Shown: in pieces, positions 46,307-53,993 of the stretch
Layout: each line of letters starts with the position of its first letter
Position numbering within the stretch: position 1 is the stretch's first letter
DNA from: Burkholderiales bacterium
Lineage (GTDB): Bacteria > Pseudomonadota > Gammaproteobacteria > Burkholderiales > Burkholderiaceae_C
Reading direction: 5' to 3'
DNA: 64,000 nt
Assembly: GCA_030604135.1 (NCBI GenBank)
Contig: JAUVWL010000001.1
Span: 186,001 to 250,000, forward strand
Position numbers and translations under genes: made by a program
Notes under the pieces: model-generated
What the model was told of the DNA's origin: nothing
What the model saw: only the letters and a program-made list of their open reading frames with translations
Databases searched by the model: none

Positions 46307-46309
46307 TTC

Positions 46310-47203
46310 ATGCATCCATCTCGTGAGACCGGTGGTGCGCTGCTGTACGTCCCCGAGGAGCAGGCCATTGCCACGACGGTGGCCCGTTCGGCCGGATTGT
46401 CGGCGCTGGCCATCGAACGCCACCGCTTCCCGGACGGCGAGCTGCGCCTGTGCCTGCCGCCTGCGTTGCCGGCCCGGGTGGTGGTCTGGCGTGGTCTGCA
46501 GCAGCCGAACGAAAAGCTGGTCGAACTGTTGCTGGTGGCGCAGACGGCGCGGGATCTGGGCGCCCGAGAGCTGACCCTGGTGGCCCCTTACCTGGGCTAC
46601 ATGCGCCAGGACATGCCCTTCCGGCCGGGCGAGGCGGTGAGCCAGCGCATTGTCGGGCGCTTTCTGGCTGGGTTGTTCGACGCGGTGATCACGGTCGACC
46701 CCCATTTGCATCGCGTAGCCACCCTGCAGGAGGCGGTGCCGGTGGCGCGCGCCGTGGTGCTCAGTGGTGCGCCACTGCTGGCCGAGCACATCGCGCGTGA
46801 GCGCGGACCGGTGGTGCTGCTGGGTCCTGACGAAGAGTCCCTGCAATGGGTGGCCAGCGCGGCGCGTCCGCATGGCTGGGCGCATGCGGTCTGTCACAAG
46901 ACCCGCCATGGCGACCGGGAGGTCGACATCGTGCTGCCCGAGATGGCGCTGGCCGGCGAGGCGGTGGTCCTGATCGATGACGTGGCCAGTTCCGGTCAGA
47001 CCCTGGTGCGGGCTGCCGAGCTGCTCAAATCCGCTGGCGCCCGCTCGGTCGACGTGGCGGTGACCCATGCCCTGCTGGACGAGGCCGCGCTGGCGCGGAT
47101 ACACCAGGCCGGGGCGGGCGCGTTCTGGAGCACCGATGCCGTGGCACACCCGACCAACGCGGTGAGCATTGCAGCCGCTGTTGCGGGGGCATTGCGGGGG
47201 TGA
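46310..47203 (+). CDS. Ribose-phosphate pyrophosphokinase paralogue
   Basis: A 297-residue member of the PRPP synthetase family. The N-terminal region has FPDGELRLCLPP and APYLGYMRQDMPFRPGE. The C-terminal PRPP loop is VVLIDDVASSGQTLVRAA (about 221-238). It is shorter and more divergent than the housekeeping Prs (about 315 residues), and the flexible catalytic loop reads KTRHGDREV. It is coupled to the AMP-phosphorylase-like gene. It may make PRPP from ribose phosphates released by the partner, or use ribose-1,5-bisphosphate in another way; this is inference. Confidence 0.82.
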   Translation: MHPSRETGGALLYVPEEQAIATTVARSAGLSALAIERHRFPDGELRLCLPPALPARVVVWRGLQQPNEKLVELLLVAQTARDLGARELTLVAPYLGYMRQDMPFRPGEAVSQRIVGRFLAGLFDAVITVDPHLHRVATLQEAVPVARAVVLSGAPLLAEHIARERGPVVLLGPDEESLQWVASAARPHGWAHAVCHKTRHGDREVDIVLPEMALAGEAVVLIDDVASSGQTLVRAAELLKSAGARSVDVAVTHALLDEAALARIHQAGAGAFWSTDAVAHPTNAVSIAAAVAGALRG

Positions 47204-47266
47204 CAGACAGGTGCCAATGGTGGCGGACACAATGCGCCCACCATTGACTCTGCCCACCCTCTGCCC

Positions 47267-48367
47267 ATGAGCGAATTGTTTGAGCCGGTCAGCGCCGGCG
47301 CCCTGAGCCTGTCCAACCGCATCGTGATGGCACCCCTGACGCGCAACCGCGCCCCTGGCGCGGTGCCCACAAGCGCCATGGCGACCTACTACCGCCAGCG
47401 CGCGAGCGCCGGCCTGATCATCACGGAAGCCACGGCCATCAGCCACCAGGGACAGGGCTATGCGGACGTGCCGGGGCTATACGCGCCTGAACAGGTGACG
47501 GGCTGGCAGCAAGTGACCGGTGCGGTGCATGAGGCTGGCGGACGGATCGTGACCCAGCTCTGGCATGTGGGCCGCGTGTCGCACAATGAATTGCAGCCTG
47601 GTGGCGGCGCGCCGGTGGCTCCGTCGGCCATTCGTGCCAACACCAAGACCGTGCTGATCCGCGGCGGTGTGCCGACCTTTGTCGACACGTCGGAGCCCCG
47701 GGCTCTGTCCATTGACGAGTTGCCGGGTATCGTCGATGACTACCGGCGCGCGGCGCTGGCCGCCGTCGAAGCAGGTTTCGACGGCGTCGAGGTGCACGCG
47801 GCCAACGGCTACCTGCTGGACCAGTTCCTCAAGACCGGCAGCAACCACCGCACCGACGCTTACGGAGGTTCCATAGAGAACCGGGCCCGCCTGTTGCTGG
47901 AGGTGATGCAGGCGGTGACGCAAGCCATCGGTGGCGGACGGGTGGGTATCCGCCTGTCACCGGTGACGCCGGCCAACGACGTGGTCGATGCCGACCCTCA
48001 GCCCTTGTTCGAATACTTGGTACGTCAGTTGGGCCCCCTGGAATTGGCCTATGTGCATGTGATCGAAGGCGCAACCGGCGGCCCGCGCGAGTTGCCTGAT
48101 CGACCGTTCGACTACCCGGCGCTGCGCGCGGCCTGGCGAGCCGCTGGTGGACAGGGCGCCTGGATGGTCAACAACGGCTACGACCTGACGCTGGCCCGCC
48201 AGGCCCTGAGCGAGGGTGCCGATCTGGTGGCTTTCGGCAAGCCCTTCATCGCCAACCCGGACCTGGTCGAGCGGCTGAGGCGCGGCGGACCGTTCAACGC
48301 CCCCGATCGCAGGACCTTCTATGGCGGTGGCGAGCAGGGCTACACCGACTACCCAATGCTGGCCTGA
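47267..48367 (+). CDS. Old yellow enzyme-family alkene reductase (NemA-like)
   Basis: A 366-residue FMN enzyme with a TIM-barrel fold that reduces activated C=C bonds with NAD(P)H. OYE motifs are RIVMAPLTRNRA, the substrate-binding HAANGYLLDQFLK and the C-terminal FMN-binding VAFGKPFIANPDL. The closest known class is N-ethylmaleimide reductase/glycerol trinitrate reductase. CACAAT about 34 bases upstream is a candidate -10. A hairpin follows. It is not obviously tied to its neighbours. Confidence 0.9.
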   Translation: MSELFEPVSAGALSLSNRIVMAPLTRNRAPGAVPTSAMATYYRQRASAGLIITEATAISHQGQGYADVPGLYAPEQVTGWQQVTGAVHEAGGRIVTQLWHVGRVSHNELQPGGGAPVAPSAIRANTKTVLIRGGVPTFVDTSEPRALSIDELPGIVDDYRRAALAAVEAGFDGVEVHAANGYLLDQFLKTGSNHRTDAYGGSIENRARLLLEVMQAVTQAIGGGRVGIRLSPVTPANDVVDADPQPLFEYLVRQLGPLELAYVHVIEGATGGPRELPDRPFDYPALRAAWRAAGGQGAWMVNNGYDLTLARQALSEGADLVAFGKPFIANPDLVERLRRGGPFNAPDRRTFYGGGEQGYTDYPMLA

Positions 48368-48406
48368 GCGGCTGGCCTGAGCGGGTTCGCTTATTGGAGG
48401 TGCTGG

Positions 48407-48423
48407 CCCGGGTTTGACCCGGG
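48407..48423 (+). terminator. Hairpin after the ene-reductase gene
   Basis: CCCGGGT-TTG-ACCCGGG is a perfect seven-pair stem 40 bases past the stop codon. There is no T-run, so termination strength is uncertain. Confidence 0.45.
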
Positions 48424-48536
48424 TCAGAGCCGGGCTGATTGTCCGCCCGATGGGCTGGACAAGCAAAGCCGGAAGGGGGACCATGTGCCTGAACAAGGGG
48501 TGAGGGATATCCACACCCTATGACAGGAGGCAGGTC

Positions 48537-49973
48537 TTGCAACGCAGTCCTAACCAAATCCTGGCGTCTCTTGGCTTGAGGCGTCTGCCTGGGCACCTGC
48601 TGACGGCGGTGCTGGTGTTGCTGTTCGCCATCGGGCTGGCAGCAGCCCAGCCTGCCAGGACCGCCGGCGTGCCCGTGCTGACGGTGGACGGGGCCATCGG
48701 GCCAGCCACCGCTGACTATGTGGTGCGTGGCATTGCACAGGCCGCGCGCGATGGTGCGCCACTGCTGGTTTTGCAGATGGACACGCCGGGTGGGCTGGAT
48801 CTGTCGATGCGCCAGATCATCCAGGCCATCTTGGCTTCCCCCGTGCCGGTGGTGAGCTACGTGACGCCAGCAGGTGCGCGGGCGGCCAGCGCCGGCACCT
48901 ACATTCTGTATGCCAGCCATGTGGCGGTCATGGCACCCGCCACCACCCTGGGTGCCGCCACGCCGGTGGCCATCGGCATGCCAGGTTCGCCGCAGCCGAC
49001 AGCGCCGGCCGGTGGCCAGGGTGATGAGAGCAAGGAAGAACCGGCGACGTCGCCTGTCGACGCCATGACCGCCAAGCAGATCAACGACGCGGCGGCTTAC
49101 ATCCGGGGCCTGGCCAAGGAACGCGGGCGCAACGCCGAGTGGGCCGAGCGTGCCGTGCGCGAGGCGGTCAGCCTGTCCGCAGCCGAAGCGCTGGAACAAG
49201 GCGTCATTGATCTGGTGGCCGTCGACCTGGCCGAACTGATGACTCAGCTTGATGGCCGAACGGTCAAGACCGCTCGCGGGGAAGTGACTCTGGCCACCAC
49301 AGGACTGACCATGCTCATGCAAGCACCCGACTGGCGCCACCGCTTGCTCGGAGTGATAGCCAACCCGAGCTTCGCGCTCATTTTGCTGATGATCGGTGTC
49401 TATGGGCTGATCTTCGAGTTTTCCTCACCCGGCTTCGGCATCCCGGGTACGGTGGGGGCCATCTGCCTGTTGCTGGCCATGTTTGCTTTGCAGATGTTGC
49501 CGGTCAACTACGCGGCCCTGGCGCTGATTCTGCTGGGGTTTGCCCTGCTGGCGGCGGAGTTGCTGACACCGGCCTTTGGTGTGCTCGGTGTGGGCGGCGT
49601 CATTGCCTTCATGGCTGGCGGTCTGTTGTTGTTTGACCGTGACGTGCCGGGCATGGGGGTGCCATTGCCGCTGCTGTTCGGCATTTCGCTCACCGCCGCC
49701 GCAGCGATGCTGCTGGGCGGTGGCATGGCTTTGCGCGCACGCAGGGCGCGTGTGGTCAGTGGCAGCGAAGCGCTGCTGGGTGCAACCGGACAGGTGACAT
49801 CGGTCGAAGGTGCCATTGCATGGGCGCAGGTGCAGGGGGAGCGCTGGCAGGTGGTCGCCGGGCCACCAATGGTTCCCGGTCAGCGGGTTCGCGTGCGAGC
49901 CGTTGACGGACTGGTTCTGCAGGTTGAGCTTCTGGACGGGACGGGATCCGACTTAGACAAGGAGAATACGTGA
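48537..49973 (+). CDS. NfeD-family membrane-bound ClpP-class serine protease
   Basis: A 478-residue protein. A signal/anchor helix (about 18-37) leads to a ClpP-like domain (about 45-230) with QMDTPGGLD and the catalytic Ser in GARAASAGTYIL. Four or five membrane helices (about 280-400) and a C-terminal soluble OB-fold (about 405-470) follow. Long NfeD proteins cleave the partner slipin/stomatin encoded next door. The TTG start is supported by a perfect AGGAGG at 48525-48530. It overlaps the slipin gene by one base (TGATG). Confidence 0.92.
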   Translation: MQRSPNQILASLGLRRLPGHLLTAVLVLLFAIGLAAAQPARTAGVPVLTVDGAIGPATADYVVRGIAQAARDGAPLLVLQMDTPGGLDLSMRQIIQAILASPVPVVSYVTPAGARAASAGTYILYASHVAVMAPATTLGAATPVAIGMPGSPQPTAPAGGQGDESKEEPATSPVDAMTAKQINDAAAYIRGLAKERGRNAEWAERAVREAVSLSAAEALEQGVIDLVAVDLAELMTQLDGRTVKTARGEVTLATTGLTMLMQAPDWRHRLLGVIANPSFALILLMIGVYGLIFEFSSPGFGIPGTVGAICLLLAMFALQMLPVNYAALALILLGFALLAAELLTPAFGVLGVGGVIAFMAGGLLLFDRDVPGMGVPLPLLFGISLTAAAAMLLGGGMALRARRARVVSGSEALLGATGQVTSVEGAIAWAQVQGERWQVVAGPPMVPGQRVRVRAVDGLVLQVELLDGTGSDLDKENT

Positions 49974-50764
49974 TGCTGGACTTCAACATCGGGTTGGGCG
50001 GCATTCTGCTGCCATTGGTGCTTGTGCTGCTGGGCGCCTCGTTCCGCATCCTGCGCGAGTACGAGCGGGGCGTGGTGTTCCAGCTCGGCCGCTTCTGGAA
50101 GGTCAAAGGGCCAGGTTTGGTGATCGTGGTGCCCGGCCTTCAGCAGATGGTGCGGGTCGACATGCGGGTGGTGACCATGGACGTGGAACCGCAGGACGTG
50201 ATCTCGCGCGACAACGTCTCGGTCAAGGTCAACGCGGTGGTGTTCTTCCGGGTCATCGACCCCCAGAAGGCCATCATCCAGGTCGAAAACTACCTCATGG
50301 CCACCAGCCAACTGGCCCAGACCACCCTGCGGGTGGTGCTGGGCAAGCACGAGCTTGACGAAATGCTGGCCGAACGCGAGCGCCTGAACCTGGACGTGCA
50401 GCAGATACTGGACTCCCAGACCGATGCCTGGGGCATCAAGGTCACGAACGTCGAGATCAAGCACATCGACCTGAACGAATCGATGGTCCGAGCGATTGCG
50501 CGTCAGGCCGAAGCCGAGCGTGAACGAAGGGCCAAGGTGATCCATGCCGAAGGCGAGAAGCAGGCGGCTGTCGCCTTGCTGGAGGCCGCGCAGATGTTGT
50601 CGGTGCAGCCCGAGGCCATGCAGCTGCGCTACCTGCAGACCATGACCCAGGTGGCTGGCGACCGTGCCTCCACGATCGTGTTTCCGTTGCCCATGGACTT
50701 GCTGGGACGCCTGTTGGCCAAGCAAAGTGAGGGGCCGGAGACGTCCCGCCCAACCCAGGTTTGA
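49973..50764 (+). CDS. Slipin (SPFH/Band 7 membrane protein)
   Basis: A 263-residue stomatin homologue. One N-terminal membrane helix (about 7-25) is followed by the Band 7 domain with REYERGVVFQLGRFWKVKGPG and the DVISRDNVSVKVNAVVFFRV core, split here as two blocks of one domain. A coiled coil (about 180-215) of alternating Glu/Arg/Ala drives oligomerisation. It is paired with NfeD as a membrane-microdomain system. ATG 49973 is preferred over GTG 49970 because of its spacing to AAGGAG. Confidence 0.93.
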   Translation: MLDFNIGLGGILLPLVLVLLGASFRILREYERGVVFQLGRFWKVKGPGLVIVVPGLQQMVRVDMRVVTMDVEPQDVISRDNVSVKVNAVVFFRVIDPQKAIIQVENYLMATSQLAQTTLRVVLGKHELDEMLAERERLNLDVQQILDSQTDAWGIKVTNVEIKHIDLNESMVRAIARQAEAERERRAKVIHAEGEKQAAVALLEAAQMLSVQPEAMQLRYLQTMTQVAGDRASTIVFPLPMDLLGRLLAKQSEGPETSRPTQV

Positions 50765-50841
50765 CCCCGCGCTGACAACCCGCCAGCCGGCCACTACACT
50801 GGCCGGATGTAGCAGCAACGGCGCCCGTCGCCCTCCTGGCC

Positions 50842-52170
50842 ATGCCCCTCTTTCCTCAAGACGCCCTCAAGCCCGGCGTGCGCAAGCGCGAGGTCTTCGG
50901 CTGGGCGATGTACGACTTCGCCAACTCCGGCTACACAACGGTCGTGTTGACCGCCGTGTTCAGCGCCTACTTCGTTGGCGGTGTCGCTGGCGGCGAGGCC
51001 TGGGGCACCCTGGCCTGGACCAGCGCGCTGGCCCTGTCCAGTCTGATCGTGATGTTCACCATGCCCGCCATCGGCGCCTACGCCGACCTGCGCGCGGCCA
51101 AAAAGCGCCTGCTGGTGCTCTCCACGCTCGGTTGTGTGGTGGCCACCGCCGGGCTGGCCGGCGCCGGGCCCGGGGATGTGGCCTGGGCGCTGGTGGCCAT
51201 TGTGCTTTCCAATGTCTTCTACACCTACGGCGAGTCCCTGATTGCCGCCTTCCTGCCCGAGCTGGCGCAAGAGGATCGCATGGGCAGTGTCTCGGGATGG
51301 GGCTGGAGCTTTGGCTACCTGGGGGGCATGCTCACGCTCGGGCTCAGCCTCTGGTACGTGATCTGGGCCCAGGGGCAGGGCCTGCCTGCCTCGCATTTTG
51401 TGCCGGTGACCATGCTGATCACCGCCGGCATCTTCGGTGCCTCGGCCTTGGTCACCTTTTCCCTGCTCAAGGAACGTGCCCGGCCACAGGTCAGGGCCAC
51501 CGAAGCGGCGGGTCTCAGAGCGTCACTGGCCCGGCTGCAGCGCACCTGGCGCGAGGCACGTTCGTTCCAGGACTTCACCGCACTGCTGGCCTGTTCGGTG
51601 GCCTACCAGGCCGGCATCTCCGTGGTGATCGCATTGGCGGCCGTATACGCCGAGCAGGTGCTGGCTTTCGAGCAGACCGAGACCATGATGCTGATCTTCC
51701 TGGTCAATATCGCCGCGGCATTGGGCGCCTTTGCCTGGGGTTATGTGCAGGACCTCATGGGACATCGGCCGGCGCTGGCCATCACCCTGGCCGGCTGGAT
51801 CGTCATGACCATGCTGGCGGCCGTGGCCACCGGGCCGGGCCTGTTCTGGGTGGCGGCCGTGATTGCCGGTCTTTGCATGGGCAGTAGCCAGTCGGCCGGT
51901 CGTGCACTGGCCGGTGTGCTGGCGCCCGAGCTGCGCCGCGCCGAGTTTTTTGGCCTGTGGATGTTTGCCGTGCGCCTGTCGGCCATTGTGGGACCCATGA
52001 CCTACGGGCTGGTGACCTGGCTGACCGACGGCAACCACCGGCTGGCCATCGTGTCCACCGGACTTTTCTTCGTGGCGGGCCTTTTGCTGCTGACGCTGGT
52101 CAACGTGCAGCGGGGCATCGCCGCTGCCGCCCATGCCAACCGCGAAGCCGATCAGATCCGGCTATCCTAA
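50842..52170 (+). CDS. UMF1-family MFS transporter
   Basis: A 442-residue membrane protein with about 12 hydrophobic segments. The start EVFGWAMYDFANSGYTTVV is the hallmark of the UMF1/Atg22-like branch of the major facilitator superfamily. A central loop (about 205-245) is charged. The substrate is unknown; some eukaryotic relatives export amino acids from vacuoles. A -10-like TACACT at 50795-50800 is followed six bases later by ATGTAG, a start-stop pair ahead of the real start. The maiA gene follows. Confidence 0.85.
   Translation: MPLFPQDALKPGVRKREVFGWAMYDFANSGYTTVVLTAVFSAYFVGGVAGGEAWGTLAWTSALALSSLIVMFTMPAIGAYADLRAAKKRLLVLSTLGCVVATAGLAGAGPGDVAWALVAIVLSNVFYTYGESLIAAFLPELAQEDRMGSVSGWGWSFGYLGGMLTLGLSLWYVIWAQGQGLPASHFVPVTMLITAGIFGASALVTFSLLKERARPQVRATEAAGLRASLARLQRTWREARSFQDFTALLACSVAYQAGISVVIALAAVYAEQVLAFEQTETMMLIFLVNIAAALGAFAWGYVQDLMGHRPALAITLAGWIVMTMLAAVATGPGLFWVAAVIAGLCMGSSQSAGRALAGVLAPELRRAEFFGLWMFAVRLSAIVGPMTYGLVTWLTDGNHRLAIVSTGLFFVAGLLLLTLVNVQRGIAAAAHANREADQIRLS
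52163..52168 (+). promoter_or_regulatory. -10 element of a possibly leaderless maiA
   Basis: TATCCT, overlapping the end of the MFS gene, is followed by six bases and the maiA ATG. No Shine-Dalgarno sequence is present. Confidence 0.4.
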
Positions 52171-52174
52171 CGCC

Positions 52175-52816
52175 ATGAAGCTCTACAACTACTTCCGATC
52201 CTCCGCGTCCTACCGCGTTCGTATTGCCCTGGCGATCAAAGGCATTGAGTACGAGTACCTGCCGGTGCACCTGGCCAAAGGCGAGCATCGCCAGCCGGGG
52301 TATGGCGACATCGCCGCAGACGGCCTGGTGCCGCTGCTGGAACTGCCCGACGGCACCCGGCTGTCGCAGTCCATGGCCATCATCGAGTGGCTGGACGAGA
52401 CCTACCCCGAGCCGCGTCTGCTGCCGGCCGATGCGCTGGGGCGCTCACGGGTACGGGCCCTGGCGCAGTCCATCGCCTGCGAAATCCACCCCATCAATAA
52501 CCTGCGGGTGCTCAAGTACCTCAGTGGCGTCCTGAAGGTGGACGAGGAAGCCAAGAACACCTGGTACCGTCACTGGGTCCGCACTGGCCTGGAGGCTTTT
52601 GAGCGGCAGCTGGCGCAGTTGCCTGCCGCCCCGTACTGCTTTGGCGAAACACCGACCCTGGCCGACTGCTGCCTGGTGCCACAGATCTTCAACGCGCGCC
52701 GTTTTGACACCCCGCTGGACGGACTGCCCCGCACCATGGCGGCCTTTGATGCCTGCATGGCCTTGCCGGCGTTTGCACGCACGCAACCTTCGGCCTGCCC
52801 GGACGCCGAAGCCTGA
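52175..52816 (+). CDS. maiA: Maleylacetoacetate isomerase (zeta-class GST)
   Basis: A 213-residue zeta-class glutathione transferase. The active-site motif RSSASYRVRIAL (about 8-19) and the SQSMAIIEWLDETYP glutathione-binding segment are diagnostic. It isomerises maleylacetoacetate or maleylpyruvate in aromatic-acid degradation. Its usual partner, fumarylacetoacetate hydrolase, is not in the window. The last base of its stop codon starts pgeF (TGATG). Confidence 0.9.
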   Translation: MKLYNYFRSSASYRVRIALAIKGIEYEYLPVHLAKGEHRQPGYGDIAADGLVPLLELPDGTRLSQSMAIIEWLDETYPEPRLLPADALGRSRVRALAQSIACEIHPINNLRVLKYLSGVLKVDEEAKNTWYRHWVRTGLEAFERQLAQLPAAPYCFGETPTLADCCLVPQIFNARRFDTPLDGLPRTMAAFDACMALPAFARTQPSACPDAEA

Positions 52817-53622
52817 TGGGACAGGGTTGGGAACGCCCGGCGGCCTGGATCTCACCTGACTGGCCGGTGTCCGACCGGGTGGGTGCCGTGTTCACCACGC
52901 GCCATGGCGGTGTGTCTCAGCCCCCCTATGACAGTTTCAATCTCGGAACCCATGTGGGCGACGAAGCCGGGCCGGTGTCCGTCAATCGGTGGCGTCTGGC
53001 GGATGCCATCGGCGCACGACCGGTGTTCCTGAACCAGGTTCACGGGCGGTCCGTGGTGCGACTGGACCCTGGATCGAGTGATGGGCTGCAAGCCGATGCC
53101 TGTGTCTGCACGGTGCCCGGTGTGGCTTGTGTCGTGATGGTGGCAGACTGCCTGCCCATCCTGTTGGCCGACCGACGGGGCAGGGCCGTGGCCGCGGTGC
53201 ACGCCGGCTGGCGCGGGCTGGCCGGCGGCGTGATCGAAGCCGCTGTGAACGCCATTGGTGAGTCCATGGTCGAAGCCGACGGTGCCGCAGCGCAACCCGC
53301 CGCAGACCTTATCGCCTGGCTGGGTCCGTGCATTGGCCCCGACGCATTTGAAGTGGGGGAAGACGTCCGGCAAGCGTTTCTGGCGGCCGACCACATGGCC
53401 AGCGCAGCGTTTCGGCCGCTGGGGCAGGGCAAGTACCTGGCCGATCTGCCGGTCCTGGCTCGGCAGCGCCTGCAGGCCCTGGGAGTCACCGACGTGTCCG
53501 GGCACGACGGGAGCGACCCGTGGTGTACGGTCAGCCAGTCTTCACGGTTCTTTTCCCACCGCCGCGATGCCCGCGCTCTCGGTGGCAGTGGTCGCATGGC
53601 CGCCTGTGTCTGGTTGCGTTGA
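52816..53622 (+). CDS. pgeF: Peptidoglycan editing factor PgeF (YfiH, laccase-domain)
   Basis: A 268-residue cytoplasmic protein of the YfiH/DUF152 family, which hydrolyses mis-synthesised UDP-MurNAc-L-Ser. The metal-site motifs are FLNQVHG, VMVADCLPI and AAVHAGWRGL, followed by WLGPCIGPDAFEVG. The length is normal. It overlaps maiA by one base. Its 3' end overlaps the convergent membrane-protein gene by 81 bases. Confidence 0.93.
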   Translation: MGQGWERPAAWISPDWPVSDRVGAVFTTRHGGVSQPPYDSFNLGTHVGDEAGPVSVNRWRLADAIGARPVFLNQVHGRSVVRLDPGSSDGLQADACVCTVPGVACVVMVADCLPILLADRRGRAVAAVHAGWRGLAGGVIEAAVNAIGESMVEADGAAAQPAADLIAWLGPCIGPDAFEVGEDVRQAFLAADHMASAAFRPLGQGKYLADLPVLARQRLQALGVTDVSGHDGSDPWCTVSQSSRFFSHRRDARALGGSGRMAACVWLR

Positions 53623-53850
53623 TCCCGCCAGTCGTGCGGCCATGGCCGCAGCGTGTTCCTCGGCTTCGCGCGCCTTGATGCGACGGCGCCGCTGTGGCGT
53701 GCCCATCAGGTAAACCACCAGTGCCAGCGGCATCAAACCGTAAAGAAAAAAGGTCACAATGGCCCCAAGGACGGTGCCATTGGCATTCGTCGCCTCGGCC
53801 ACAGCCATCATGAGCACCACATACATCCAGGCAATGACGACCAGATACAC
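53542..53850 (-). CDS. Small membrane protein, function unknown
   Basis: A 102-residue protein with two hydrophobic segments (about 2-20 and 27-47), then a basic stretch (PQRRRRIKAREAEEHAA) and a polar tail. I read it from GTG 53850 (MYLVVIAWMYVV), which has GAGGA eight bases upstream. The longer frame, running back over the PHA promoter, is unlikely. The last 27 codons lie antisense to the end of pgeF, an unusually deep overlap. I do not recognise a named family. Its divergence from phaC suggests no specific role. Confidence 0.6.
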   Translation of the reverse strand: MYLVVIAWMYVVLMMAVAEATNANGTVLGAIVTFFLYGLMPLALVVYLMGTPQRRRRIKAREAEEHAAAMAARLAGSTQPDTGGHATTATESAGIAAVGKEP

Positions 53851-53957
53851 GAACTTTCCTCGACAGGTGAAAGGACCGACAAGCGCAGATACCGTCAGCT
53901 TGCTGGAAGCGAGTCGGCGGATACTGGGGAAAACCCGGGTTCGCCGCACGGCACGCC

Positions 53958-53963
53958 CATAAT
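53958..53963 (+). promoter_or_regulatory. Candidate -10 of the phaCAB operon
   Basis: CATAAT lies 36 bases before the phaC ATG, with CAGGAGA as ribosome-binding site in between. The -35 is not obvious. Confidence 0.4.
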
Positions 53964-53993
53964 AAGCCCCAGGCAATACCTCAGGAGACAGAC

